This document shows, piece after piece, positions 25,328 to 34,890 of a DNA stretch of 64,000 bases. Source of the DNA: Methyloglobulus sp. (GTDB lineage: Bacteria > Pseudomonadota > Gammaproteobacteria > Methylococcales > Methylomonadaceae). Where the stretch lies: the NCBI GenBank assembly GCA_013141505.1, contig JABFQX010000013.1, forward strand, positions 1 through 64,000, given 5' to 3'. The translations under genes were made by a program, and so were the position numbers. Every line of letters begins with the position of its first letter. Position 1 is the stretch's first letter. Under the pieces are notes generated by a model, which was given only the letters and a program-made list of their open reading frames with translations, did no database searches and had not been told where the DNA came from.

Positions 25328-27544
25328 ATGCTTAAGAAAGTATTGCGGGTTGTTGTCGGATTTATTGTAAAACATCTCTATCGTGTGGAAATCACCGGTA
25401 TGGAAAACTTTGTCAAGGCTGGGAAACGGGTATTAATCATTGCCAACCACAGCTCATTTCTTGATCCATTGTTACTCTGGCTATTTCTGCCCGGCGACAT
25501 CACGTTTGCCATTAACACGCATATTTCACAGCGTTGGTGGCTAAAACCTTTCCTGGGGTTATCGAAGGTTTTCCCGATGAACCCAACCCACCCCATTTCG
25601 CTTAAGGATTTGATCCATTACCTGCGCGGTGATACACATACGGTTATTTTCCCTGAAGGACGGATCACTGTGACCGGTGGTTTGATGAAGGTCTATGATG
25701 GCACTGGTATGGTAGCTGAGAAATCGCAAGCGACCGTATTGCCCATCCGGATTTACGGCGGGCAATTTACGCCTTTTTCCCGATTGCAAAATATTTACCG
25801 GCTGCGCTGGTTTCCCAAAATAACCATACATATCCTGCCGCCGACACTGTTAGATGTCCCCGCCGATCTACGCGGTAAGGCCAGGCGAAAATTCAGCGGC
25901 CACCTGTTAGCCGATATGATGTCGGAAATGATGTTCTCTACCAGCGTTTACCGGCAAACCATTTTTCAAAGCCTGCTAGATGCCCGTACCATTCATGGCG
26001 GCAAGCATGTCGTTGTCGAAGATCTTGAACGCAAGCCGTTGACGTATGATGACTTAATAACCCGCACGATTATTTTGGGGCAGACCCTAGCGGCTTTAAC
26101 CACAAAAGACGAGCATGTCGGGGTATTTTTACCCAACTCGGCAAAAACCTTAGTGACAATTTTGGCACTCCAGGCGCAAGGTCGGGTGCCGGCGATGTTG
26201 AATTATTCCACCGGATCAGCAGCCATGCTGGCAGCATGTCGCATTGCGGAAGTAAAAACCGTGCTGACATCCCGGCAGTTTATCGAAAAAGGCAAGTTGA
26301 CCGGTGAAGCCGAAGCCTTAAGCCAGCAAGTAAAACTGGTCTATCTGGAAGACATCGCCCAGACCATCAGCCGAAGCGACAAAATCAAGGCGCTTTGGCA
26401 AAGAAAAACCGCTGCTTGCTGGTATCCTAAAAGTGCTTCCAGCCCTGAGACATCAGCGGTTGTGCTGTTTACCTCAGGTTCTGAAGGCACACCGAAAGGC
26501 GTGGTGCTATCCCATGCCAATGTGTTGGGTAACCTCAAGCAACTGGAAGCACGAATCAGTTTTACACCTTTGGACGTGGTGCTGAATTATCTACCCATGT
26601 TCCATTCGTTTGGCTTTACCGTCGGCTCAATGTTGCCTGTTTTGAGCGGAATGCGGGTATTCTTTTATCCCACGCCTTTACATTACGCCGTGATCCCGGA
26701 AATGGCTTATGAAATCAAAGCCACTATTATGTTCGGCACCAATACCTTTTTGGCAGCCTATGCAAAAAAAGCCCATCCCTACGATTTCTACAATATGCGT
26801 TATGTTGTTGCGGGTGCAGAAAAATTGCAGGAGACTACCCGACAAACTTGGCTGGAAAAATTCGGCATCCGTATTCTGGAAGGCTACGGCGCTACCGAAA
26901 CCACACCGATAACGTCCGTCAATACGCCGATGTACTACAAAGCCGGTACAGTAGGTCGCTTTATGCCCAGCATGGAATACCAACTGGAGTCCATTCCCGG
27001 TATTCAGGATGCAGGTCAGTTGCACGTCAAAGGCCCCAACATCATGAAAGGCTATCTGCTGAATGACAATCCCGGCAAACTGGTGCCGCCTGAATCCATC
27101 TATGGCAAGGGTTGGTATAACACTGGCGATATTGTCAATGTCGATGAGGAAGGCTATATTAGTATTCGTGGGCGCAGCAAACGCTTTGCCAAAGTCAGCG
27201 GCGAAATGGTGTCCTTGACCGCCGTCGAACAACTGGCATCACACGCTTGGCCGAATGCACTGCACGCAGCGACTAGCATTCCCGACCCCAGAAAAGGTGA
27301 ACTGGTCATTCTGCTCACCACCCAAAAAGATGCCACAGCACAGGCTCTGGCCGCTGCATCACCGGGCGTTGCCGCTATCAGCTTGCCCAAAAAAGTCCTA
27401 ATTATGGACAGCATTCCCTTGATGGCATCCGGCAAAATCAACTATCCCGGCGTTTCCGAGTTAGTCCTCAACATGAGTTTTGGTATTCATGAAGATAATA
27501 AATTAAATTCGGACGAGGATTTTTATGAAGATCAGGATGATTGA
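25328..27544 (+). CDS. aas: Aas-like acyltransferase / acyl-ACP synthetase fusion
   Basis: The product has 738 residues. Residues about 1-210 are a PlsC-type acyltransferase with NHSSFLD (His41) and FPEGRIT motifs. Residues about 215-715 are an AMP-forming acyl ligase with LFTSGSEGTPKGVVLSH, EGYGATETTP, TGDIVNVDEEGY and the C-terminal lysine region SGKINY. This is the layout of E. coli Aas, which re-acylates lysophospholipid in the inner membrane using fatty acids activated on ACP. The start has a perfect AGGAGG six bases upstream. The last residues are acidic and unlike the family. Confidence 0.9.
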   Translation: MLKKVLRVVVGFIVKHLYRVEITGMENFVKAGKRVLIIANHSSFLDPLLLWLFLPGDITFAINTHISQRWWLKPFLGLSKVFPMNPTHPISLKDLIHYLRGDTHTVIFPEGRITVTGGLMKVYDGTGMVAEKSQATVLPIRIYGGQFTPFSRLQNIYRLRWFPKITIHILPPTLLDVPADLRGKARRKFSGHLLADMMSEMMFSTSVYRQTIFQSLLDARTIHGGKHVVVEDLERKPLTYDDLITRTIILGQTLAALTTKDEHVGVFLPNSAKTLVTILALQAQGRVPAMLNYSTGSAAMLAACRIAEVKTVLTSRQFIEKGKLTGEAEALSQQVKLVYLEDIAQTISRSDKIKALWQRKTAACWYPKSASSPETSAVVLFTSGSEGTPKGVVLSHANVLGNLKQLEARISFTPLDVVLNYLPMFHSFGFTVGSMLPVLSGMRVFFYPTPLHYAVIPEMAYEIKATIMFGTNTFLAAYAKKAHPYDFYNMRYVVAGAEKLQETTRQTWLEKFGIRILEGYGATETTPITSVNTPMYYKAGTVGRFMPSMEYQLESIPGIQDAGQLHVKGPNIMKGYLLNDNPGKLVPPESIYGKGWYNTGDIVNVDEEGYISIRGRSKRFAKVSGEMVSLTAVEQLASHAWPNALHAATSIPDPRKGELVILLTTQKDATAQALAAASPGVAAISLPKKVLIMDSIPLMASGKINYPGVSELVLNMSFGIHEDNKLNSDEDFYEDQDD

Positions 27545-27569
27545 CGGTGTTCGATTAAAACTTTAATCA

Positions 27570-27674
27570 TACCAATCCCAATAAGTTCTCATTGCCCCTT
27601 ATCCAAAGTGCACATAGGGCATAAGGGATAAGGCTGGATGAGGGGGTTTATTTAAAAACTTTTGGGGATTGCTA
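27570..27674. repeat. Palindromic element with terminal inverted repeats (family 3)
   Basis: The left end ACCAATCCCAATAAGTT mirrors the right end AACTTTTGGGGATTGCT, and inner arms CCCCTTATCC and GGATAAGG also pair. It occupies the 430-bp gap between the Aas-like gene and the glutamate dehydrogenase gene; the rest of that gap shows nothing recognisable. Confidence 0.6.
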
Positions 27675-27974
27675 TCACTTGTACGGAAACTCAAGCAATT
27701 CAATTACTTCAGATTATAAAGCCAGTTTCAAATGATTAAATTAGGATTATCGAATTGATAAATTATGAAACCGGCATCACTTTTTGCTTATGCGATAGAA
27801 CCTAGGTAACCAGCAAATTTTCTAATTGTCAGTGACTGCGCTCATTGGAATTGTCGATTTAACTACACGCCCCTACTGGCGATCAGGCAATCATTATCTT
27901 GCCTGTAGGTTTAAATTGTCTCACGCGCATTGCCAACTGGGCACGTAAGTCGATGCAATTATGCAGGTCGTTAT

Positions 27975-30900
27975 TCAGACACTTTCCAACAAACGCTGCA
28001 ATGTCTTAATCAAGGCTATATAAGGCAATATATTGATGGGCAATATAGCCATGACTTCTTGATAAAGCTGGCGATAACGCTCAAGCCTGTTTTGCTTTTC
28101 GATATGTGTGTTGAAATAATCAGTGCAGGTTAAAGAATTCGACCGCACAATGTCTGAAATTAACAGCGCAATCGCTCGGTGCATGTCGATTTCTAGCTGC
28201 ACCATAATCTTGCGTTGCCAGTTATCATGCTTCGGTAATTTCGCCAGCTGGGCAGTCATTGCTGTTAAGCCCAGAAAATCGTTAACATCGTTAATCCATT
28301 GACGGACAGAAAGTATGCCTAACTGTGTTGCGTTGGCTAATGACACAATGAATGGAAAGTCTTTCAGGTTGGCAATAAACAGCATGTGCCGGGTTAGTTC
28401 GTCTGGAATGCCATCCTTCTGATATTGAAGGAATCTAGTTTGATAAGCTTCTGTTTGAGTGTAAATGGGCGAAGAAAAATAGCCCTGATACTCTTTTAGA
28501 TAATTGCGATAAAGCACAAGGGTTTGCTTATCAGGGTGTATTTTTTGATTTTGCATTAATGTCCAACTGCACAGGTCTGCTAGCGTATTTTCTAACTGTA
28601 ACAATAACGGGTATTGTTTGTCTGCGGTTATCACATTATCCAGATCATGAATCGCTTTCCTCAGGCTATCGGCATTCAGCGCACGGTCAAAGGTCAGATA
28701 ACAGCAGACAGAATCGACGACATCCGCAACCGCAATGTCGTCCTCCAGACCCAAAAATCCACAACCGCACTGGTTGATGATTTTATTGCTGATAACGGTC
28801 GCGGTAATAGCGTGGGCAAGTGGATGTGTGGAAAGATGGGCTTTATAGTGACCGCGTATAGGTGCAGGAAAGTACGACTCCAAATAACACGCACAGCTTT
28901 CACCCTGTAGGAACTGCCCTGCCTCCTCAATTTGCTCCGTCACGTATCGCTTACTGGCCGCCATTAATGCCGCCAGCTCAGGTCGGGTGAGCGTTTGCCC
29001 CGGCCTGGCAAGAATTTCCTTATTGCCGGGAAATGACTCAACGTCGCGATCCAGATAACCCCTATTTTCCAGGCGCTCTGCCAGTTGCAGAAATTTTTCC
29101 GGATCTTCAGCATTGCGGCGTTGTTCTAAAGATAAACTCAGGCTTTGCGCGATATTATCGGCCAATACCAAATTGCATACAGCATCCGTCATTTCAATGA
29201 ATAATGGTTGATAATCGGCGATCAACCCTTGTTTTTGTAAGCCCGTCAAAAGGATTTTCAAGTTCACTTCATGATCTGAGGTATCGACCCCGGCAGAATT
29301 ATCGACTGCATCGGTATTAATGCGTCCGCCCCCCAAAGCATATTCAATACGCGCTTTCTGGGTAAACCCAAGGTTTGCGCCTTCGCCCACGACCTTGGCG
29401 CGAAGCGTTGCCGCATCGACGCGCACATTGTCATTATTTCTATCGCCCACTTCTTCATGCTTTTCGCTACTTGCTTTCACGTACGTACCAATACCACCTA
29501 GCCAGAGCAGATCAACTTGGGCAGTCAATAAATAACGGACGAGCGTTTCGCCATCCAGTGTTTTGTAACGGATACCCAACCATTTTTGTAATTCCGGTGA
29601 CACCGGTATGTTTTTGGCTGAGCGTAAATACACGCCGCCGCCAGCAGAAATCAGGTTGCGGTCATAATCGTCCCAACTGGAACCCGGCATTGCAAACAAC
29701 CGCCTGCGCTCATTAAACGGCGCATCCGTTTTAGGTGGATTGGGGTCGATAAAAATGTGTTGTCCACTAAAAGCGGCCACCAATCGGATACAAGGCGACA
29801 ACAACATGCCATTACCAAACACATCACCGTCCATGCTGCCGATACCAACCACGGTAAACGCTTGCGTTTGTGTATCCAAGCCGAGTTCATGGAAATGTCG
29901 CTTGACACATTCCCACGCTCCCCGTGCGGTGATACCCAATGCTTTATGGTCATAACCGTGGGAACCGCCACTGGCAAACCCATCACCTAACCAGTAGGTA
30001 TATTCGGCGGCGACCGCATTAGCCATATCCGAAAATGATGCCGTGCCCTTGTCTGCCGCAACGACCAAGTAGGGGTCGGGGTCATCATACGCGACTATAT
30101 TAGCCAACTTAACAATCTTGCCCTTGCTGTAATTGTCGGTTAAATCCAGCAAGCCGTGGATTAAGGTTAGGTAAGCCTTTTTACCGGCGGCCTTAAAATC
30201 TTGCTGACCATTTTTTTTCACCACAAAGCCGCCTTTAGCCCCGGTCGGGATAATCAGCGCATTTTTACTGATTTGGGTCTGCATAAGATCCAGGATTTCA
30301 GTCCGAAAATCATCGGGTCGATCCGACCAGCGGATACCGCCCCTGGAAATTTTACCGGCACGCAAATGGATACCTTGCATATCCACTGCATAGACAAAAA
30401 TTTCATTTTGCGGGCGAGGTGCGGGCATATCAAAAACGCCTAAGCTGTTTATTTTGAAAGCAATAAAAAAATCAGGATGTTGGTGGCGGACATGGAAATT
30501 ACTACGCATCGTCGCATCAATCAAGTTAAACAAGGTGCGTAAAATCCGATCATCGTTTATGTCGGCAACGGTGGCGATATGCTCCAGCAATTGCAACCGC
30601 AAGGGCGACAATGCCTGCTCTTCCCGGATAGCAGGATCATCCCAGGCCGGGTCTGGCCTAAAACGCGCTTCAAAATAATTGAACAATCCCAATGCTACGG
30701 TCGGATTGTGCAACAAAGCGTGGTGGATACTGGCAGTGGTCACAGGATGACCCAATTGCAAATAGTACTTAAGGTAAGCTCTAAGCACGGCTATTTGCTG
30801 CCAGGACAAACCTGCCAGCACAACCAGCTTATTGAGGCCATCGTTTTCAGCCTTGTCGCTCAACATCGCCTGGATAGTTGCCAATAAGCGCTGCCGCAAT

Positions 30901-31349
30901 AAGGCTAACGCCGCGTACTGGCCAAGCTTGGCCTGAATGACAAAACTTCTGATATAACGAATGTGACCACCAACACTAACGGTAAACTGTACCTGATCTA
31001 TCACCCGTAGATGCATGTTTTCCAATACCGGAATATAGACATCCAAATAATGTAATTGCGTACTGTAAAAATGCAGTCGGAAATCAGCAATGCTCTGGCA
31101 GGGTTTCAACAAACTAACGTGATCACATGAGCCACTAATTTGCTCCAGGTGCAATATATCTTGCAGTGCATAGCGGGGCGATACTAGAGACTGATAATCT
31201 GCTGAAAAAGCCGTGTGATATTTTTGCCATAGCGGTAGACCAATTGCACTACCTAGCGCACGTTCGGCAAATTGCTTTAATGAGTGTACCCAGGGCTTCG
31301 GTAAATCGTCAGTTCTTTGGCTAACGGTGGCATTAGTGTCTTGTTCCAT
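27975..31349 (-). CDS. Large-type NAD-glutamate dehydrogenase, short form
   Basis: The product has 1124 residues. It converts glutamate to 2-oxoglutarate and ammonia with NAD. The central part carries the large-GDH signatures: GGIRWSDRPDDFRTEILDL, IPTGAKGGFVVKK, VAYDDPDPYLVVAADKGTA, GSHGYDHKALGITARGAWE and GIGSMDGDVFGNGM. Enzymes of this class are usually near 1600 residues; here most of the regulatory N-terminal region is missing. The gene starts inside the preceding HATPase gene (17-bp overlap), so the short form is not a sequencing break at a gap but a real translation unit. Loss of the N-terminal domains may alter allosteric control. Confidence 0.88.
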   Translation of the reverse strand: MEQDTNATVSQRTDDLPKPWVHSLKQFAERALGSAIGLPLWQKYHTAFSADYQSLVSPRYALQDILHLEQISGSCDHVSLLKPCQSIADFRLHFYSTQLHYLDVYIPVLENMHLRVIDQVQFTVSVGGHIRYIRSFVIQAKLGQYAALALLRQRLLATIQAMLSDKAENDGLNKLVVLAGLSWQQIAVLRAYLKYYLQLGHPVTTASIHHALLHNPTVALGLFNYFEARFRPDPAWDDPAIREEQALSPLRLQLLEHIATVADINDDRILRTLFNLIDATMRSNFHVRHQHPDFFIAFKINSLGVFDMPAPRPQNEIFVYAVDMQGIHLRAGKISRGGIRWSDRPDDFRTEILDLMQTQISKNALIIPTGAKGGFVVKKNGQQDFKAAGKKAYLTLIHGLLDLTDNYSKGKIVKLANIVAYDDPDPYLVVAADKGTASFSDMANAVAAEYTYWLGDGFASGGSHGYDHKALGITARGAWECVKRHFHELGLDTQTQAFTVVGIGSMDGDVFGNGMLLSPCIRLVAAFSGQHIFIDPNPPKTDAPFNERRRLFAMPGSSWDDYDRNLISAGGGVYLRSAKNIPVSPELQKWLGIRYKTLDGETLVRYLLTAQVDLLWLGGIGTYVKASSEKHEEVGDRNNDNVRVDAATLRAKVVGEGANLGFTQKARIEYALGGGRINTDAVDNSAGVDTSDHEVNLKILLTGLQKQGLIADYQPLFIEMTDAVCNLVLADNIAQSLSLSLEQRRNAEDPEKFLQLAERLENRGYLDRDVESFPGNKEILARPGQTLTRPELAALMAASKRYVTEQIEEAGQFLQGESCACYLESYFPAPIRGHYKAHLSTHPLAHAITATVISNKIINQCGCGFLGLEDDIAVADVVDSVCCYLTFDRALNADSLRKAIHDLDNVITADKQYPLLLQLENTLADLCSWTLMQNQKIHPDKQTLVLYRNYLKEYQGYFSSPIYTQTEAYQTRFLQYQKDGIPDELTRHMLFIANLKDFPFIVSLANATQLGILSVRQWINDVNDFLGLTAMTAQLAKLPKHDNWQRKIMVQLEIDMHRAIALLISDIVRSNSLTCTDYFNTHIEKQNRLERYRQLYQEVMAILPINILPYIALIKTLQRLLESV

Positions 31350-31800
31350 GGCTGTCGCAGATGTTATCGTAGTTAGGCTGCAATTTTTTTTTCAACTCAA
31401 GGACGTTGCAATTGTCACCTCGTGCATAGGTTACCGTATCCATTATTGAGCGGATAAAAAACAGCCCCATACCTCCTGGTTTTGGATGCTCCAGGTCAGG
31501 TGCCGGTACACTTTCAAGATCAAAACCCTTGCCGTGGTCGCAGACTTTTATAGTTAACTGACCATCTTCAACATGGATTATTATCCGCACTGTTTGATCG
31601 GTCAAGACAGGTGAAGAATGTCTGATAGCGTTAGCAGTGGCCTCGGTCAACACCAAGTTTAGCTGGTAGGCTAATTTTTCGTGGTCGCCGGAAAATTCCT
31701 TTAGTTCCTTAGCCAGACGCTCGCCAATACTGCCTATCAAATCCAGATATTTGGTCTGGTTTGGAATAGTAACTTCTACCTGAAGGACGGAAGCGCACAT
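31333..31800 (-). CDS. RsbW-like HATPase (anti-sigma / serine kinase family)
   Basis: The product has 155 residues. It shows the GHKL ATPase motifs of RsbW/SpoIIAB-type proteins: N-box LVLTEATANAIRHSS, G1 VCDHGKGFD and G2 GGMGLFFIRSIMD. Such proteins phosphorylate a STAS-domain antagonist and often sequester a sigma factor or another partner. A STAS gene lies 9 bp upstream in the same transcript, which completes the pair. No sigma factor is adjacent; instead the next gene, overlapping by 17 bp, is the glutamate dehydrogenase. Confidence 0.85.
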   Translation of the reverse strand: MCASVLQVEVTIPNQTKYLDLIGSIGERLAKELKEFSGDHEKLAYQLNLVLTEATANAIRHSSPVLTDQTVRIIIHVEDGQLTIKVCDHGKGFDLESVPAPDLEHPKPGGMGLFFIRSIMDTVTYARGDNCNVLELKKKLQPNYDNICDSHGTRH

Positions 31801-31809
31801 AATGAATAC

Positions 31810-32148
31810 CTAACTCGTATTTTCAAAAACTTCATTCAAATCGGCATAGATTTCAAAAACCGTATTCAAACGGGTTAGTTCAAACATAGCCAACACCTGT
31901 TTCTGTACATTCGCCAATGCCAGTTTTCCCGATTTGGCGGCAGCGGACTTATGTCCAGACAACAAAGCCCCCAATCCGGAACTATCGACAAAGCGTACTT
32001 GTTCAAGCTGGACAACAATCTTTTTTTCCCCACGTTCGATTAGACGCAGAATAGACTCTTTCAGTTCATTAGAATTATGCGCATCAACCCTTTCTTCCTG
32101 AATATACAAGACACCATAACCATTATTCTTTTCCAGACGCAAATTCAT
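31810..32148 (-). CDS. STAS-domain anti-sigma factor antagonist
   Basis: The product has 112 residues and is a single STAS domain. The conserved RFVDSSGLGALLSGHK loop holds the serine pair (56/57), one of which is phosphorylated by the cognate kinase in RsbV/SpoIIAA-type proteins. It is the first gene of a three-gene minus-strand operon with the HATPase and the glutamate dehydrogenase. The start is preceded by an AGGAAG site. Confidence 0.9.
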   Translation of the reverse strand: MNLRLEKNNGYGVLYIQEERVDAHNSNELKESILRLIERGEKKIVVQLEQVRFVDSSGLGALLSGHKSAAAKSGKLALANVQKQVLAMFELTRLNTVFEIYADLNEVFENTS

Positions 32149-32261
32149 TGATCTTCCTTAAAATAACCTCAAATATATAGTGTTAATAACACAATTCCAC
32201 ACAGATACAAGCAAACATTTTAATCTTCAAGATATTGTTTTTCTATATCGAATGATAGATC

Positions 32262-32410
32262 ACCCCTTTAATGTTTGCTGTCTTCATCAAACTGTGGCGT
32301 ATACGTTCCATTCGATGTCGACCAGGGAGCTATCTGGTTTTGCAATCTAGGCAAAGCTCCCTGAGCGAAGTCGAAGGGAGTTTAAACTTCATAGGGCCGA
32401 ATCAATAATC
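32262..32410. repeat. Palindromic element family 1, copy C
   Basis: The right end reads GGGCCGAATCAATAAT, the inverse of the family terminus. The left end (GATAGATCACCCCTTT then AATGTTTG) is a worn copy of it. The core has arms near CCATTCGATGTCGACC and AGCTCCCTGAGCGAAGTCGA, the same core as copy B. Confidence 0.6.
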
Positions 32411-32413
32411 AAA

Positions 32414-33934
32414 TTATCGGCTAATCCAAAAAACGGGAACATTATCAGAATGTGCGATTGGGCTTGTGTGCATCACAATTTTGCTGCCAGCCTCAGAAAT
32501 CCCGAAATACTGCTGCTTACGTCCAGCAATACGCGCAAAATCGGGTAAAAATATGGATTGATGCGTTGGAAAGGGTACCGCGTCGGACACCGTCATACCC
32601 GTTGCCGCACCGGCATCAGCAGGTTGCCGTAGGCCAACGGCTTGGCTACCGCCACGAAAGGGAATTTGGACGAATTGCAATGCTGTAATAGGTAAATTGT
32701 TGGCAACTGACAAATTGGCGTAATTTGTAGATGATATTCGTCGATCCGCTGTCAAACAAAAGCCTTTGGTGTTTCCAATGGCGGAAGTTGAACCACCTGC
32801 CGACTTGCACTTAATGTCATTTATTGTTTGGGCAAGCGCTTTGCCATCGGCAAACTGCACTTGCAGAAACTGCAATCCTTCCACGGGCAAGTCATTAGCC
32901 ATCGAGAAATTGGCAAAACCTGTGCTTAAAGTGCTAAGTTTGGATACCAGACAAAACTCACCCATCGCGCCAGTGCTTGCTGTTGAATTTCCGAACGATC
33001 TGCATTCTGCGCCCATTGGCGTTCCCAGAAGATGTCCTGCGCCATCATCGGTATAACGGTCTCTGAAGGAAACCTGTAAAAATTGTAGGCTCGCAGCCGA
33101 CAACTTATTTGCTACTGCAAAGCCACTTAGGCCGGTAGATGGTGTCTTTAGATCAGAAGCCAGACAAAACCCTCCGGCATCCTGGTTTACAGCGTTAGAC
33201 CCACCAATCGAAATACACTTTGCGCCAGTCACTGATAAAGGTGACGTTTGAACACCGGCATCGCGAAAAGCGACTTGGAGAATCTGTAAACTAGCCACAG
33301 CCAAGCTATTGGCAACAGAAAAATGCACCGGGGCTGTTACTGATGGCATTAGGTCTGCGGCGATGCAAAAATCACCAGTCTTGCCAGTCGCACTAGATCT
33401 GGATCCACCTACTGAGATACATTTGGAACCTATTGCCGTTCCTGGGCGAGGCAGAGGTATCGAACCGATAATTTTACTGCCGTCTCGAAACGAGACTTGC
33501 ATAAACTGCAGGCCTTTCATAGGCAAAGCATTGCCAACAGAAAAATGAGCGGGTGGCGTTTTTAAAGCGTTAATATCCGCCGCAAGACAAAATGCCCCCA
33601 TGCGCCCTGTTACACCGGCTTTTGAACCAGCTCTCGAAATGCAGCTAGTGCCTTTTGCTGCCCCCGCTATCAGTAAGTTATTCTCCGCTAACATCGAATA
33701 TTCCGAGGCTGCTTTAGCCGATTCTGAAGCCTTACAAGACCCCGTGGCATTTTTGGCTAAAACATTGGAATCACCCCTTACAGTGCATTTGCCGGAAATA
33801 TCCTCGGCAATCAGTATGCTTTTGCGATTGTTTGCTTTTTGTATTTCCGCAAGAGAACGCAAATCAACCGCCTGAGCGGAAAATATTGCTAAAGAAAAAG
33901 CGATGCCTACCGACAGAATTATTATCTTTTTCAT
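32414..33934 (-). CDS. Secreted repeat protein with two-cysteine modules
   Basis: The product has 506 residues from the ATG at 33934 (GGGGA site; 20-residue signal peptide ending SAQA). About five copies of a roughly 70-residue module follow (residues about 85-440), each with a KCIS.GGS...G..G.FC pair of cysteines and, 15-20 residues later, FSVAN.LP...LQFLQV.FRDG. A partial unit precedes them. The C-terminal 70 residues are different. The same module occurs once in the 108-residue product of the divergent gene at 34373. I know no named family for it. The linked C39 peptidase and barrel suggest it is exported or assembled at the surface, in the manner of amyloid or matrix proteins. Confidence 0.8.
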   Translation of the reverse strand: MKKIIILSVGIAFSLAIFSAQAVDLRSLAEIQKANNRKSILIAEDISGKCTVRGDSNVLAKNATGSCKASESAKAASEYSMLAENNLLIAGAAKGTSCISRAGSKAGVTGRMGAFCLAADINALKTPPAHFSVGNALPMKGLQFMQVSFRDGSKIIGSIPLPRPGTAIGSKCISVGGSRSSATGKTGDFCIAADLMPSVTAPVHFSVANSLAVASLQILQVAFRDAGVQTSPLSVTGAKCISIGGSNAVNQDAGGFCLASDLKTPSTGLSGFAVANKLSAASLQFLQVSFRDRYTDDGAGHLLGTPMGAECRSFGNSTASTGAMGEFCLVSKLSTLSTGFANFSMANDLPVEGLQFLQVQFADGKALAQTINDIKCKSAGGSTSAIGNTKGFCLTADRRISSTNYANLSVANNLPITALQFVQIPFRGGSQAVGLRQPADAGAATGMTVSDAVPFPTHQSIFLPDFARIAGRKQQYFGISEAGSKIVMHTSPIAHSDNVPVFWISR

Positions 33935-34372
33935 TGTAGAATTCCCCTGAAATGCCGCCTTACGGTATCGCAATGATACGCAGGCTTGAAAACACCGTCC
34001 ACGCTAAAATTATTATAAACAGCACATAAATATTTTATATTATTGATTTTAATAATCTTATTGCTATAAGCAACAACAACTATTTATACCCCTGCAATTT
34101 AAATTAGTTTCCAGAACGAGTTAGGTCTTATTTTAAAAGCCTTAAATAGCTTATATTAATATTATTTAATCTTATTTTATTAAGCCACCCTTAAATTATG
34201 TTTGACAATAAAATCAGACGGGCTTAATGTTGAAGACAGGATGAAGGCAGGGAGGCATGGATGTTAGCCTCGATATTTCTAAATAAAACGCCGACGAAAG
34301 GCTAAATTAGTTCACGTTCAAGATGCATCTTTTAGCCCTAAGTTCGGTATCTACACACATTAGGAGAAATAT
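33935..34372. promoter_or_regulatory. AT-rich divergent promoter region
   Basis: These 438 bp separate the two repeat-module genes, which point away from each other. The stretch is markedly AT-rich, with poly-A/T tracts around 34020-34200. It must hold both promoters, but no single -35/-10 pair stands out. A good ribosome site (AGGAGA) precedes 34373. Confidence 0.5.
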
Positions 34373-34699
34373 ATGAAAACAACAAGAATGCTACTAATCG
34401 GCGCAGTCACAATGGCAATGTCTATCGGTTCTGCTGTCGCAGCTGATGACTTTCATGCACTGACCGTTTTAAAAGCAACGCCTGCACCTCTGCAAGATGA
34501 CGCATTGGCAAGCACAGAAGGCGGCTCAATATGCGCCACCCCAAATGCTTCTACATCGGTAAATAATGGCGGCCCTGGCGGTGGTGTTAGTTTGTGCTCA
34601 TCACTTGGCTCAGTAACAAAAGGTGCTTTCCATTCTGTATCTAACCAACTTCCCGTTACCGCTGCAAACTTCTTGCAAGTAATTGGTTGGGTGCCATAA
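34373..34699 (+). CDS. Small secreted single-module protein with double-glycine motif
   Basis: The product has 108 residues. A Sec signal peptide (to about residue 24, AVAA) is followed by LQDDALASTEGG (residues about 41-52), which fits the spacing of double-glycine leaders cut by C39 peptidases (L...xL....GG). The remaining 56 residues contain two cysteines and FHSVSNQLPVTAANFLQV, the same module that is repeated in the 506-residue protein. The next gene in the same direction encodes a C39-type peptidase. Cleavage after the GG is therefore a direct prediction. It may be a minor subunit, nucleator or bacteriocin-like peptide; none is proven. Confidence 0.8.
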   Translation: MKTTRMLLIGAVTMAMSIGSAVAADDFHALTVLKATPAPLQDDALASTEGGSICATPNASTSVNNGGPGGGVSLCSSLGSVTKGAFHSVSNQLPVTAANFLQVIGWVP

Positions 34700-34739
34700 G
34701 CTAAGCAATTACATCATCACACGATGATTTAAGCTCAAA

Positions 34740-34767
34740 GGCCTAGGTAAGGACGCTTACCTAGGCC
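34740..34767. other. Perfect 12-bp hairpin between module gene and peptidase gene
   Basis: GGCCTAGGTAAG and CTTACCTAGGCC pair perfectly around GACG. The T-run is poor (GATGGTTTGTCTTT), so it may be a leaky terminator or an RNA-stability stem that lets the small protein be made in excess over the peptidase. Confidence 0.75.
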
Positions 34768-34890
34768 GATGGTTTGTCTTTACTGAGGATAGATGCCAAA
34801 AATAATGCATTAATTATCGTATTGGTTTCAATGCAAACAAGTGATCTAACACTCGAAGATAGTTTCAAACAACACGGCAAGAATAATGAT

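Noticed and set aside
29651-29986. Long antisense frames inside the glutamate dehydrogenase gene
   Set aside because: They are shadows of the coding strand of a clearly recognised enzyme; compositions are not protein-like.
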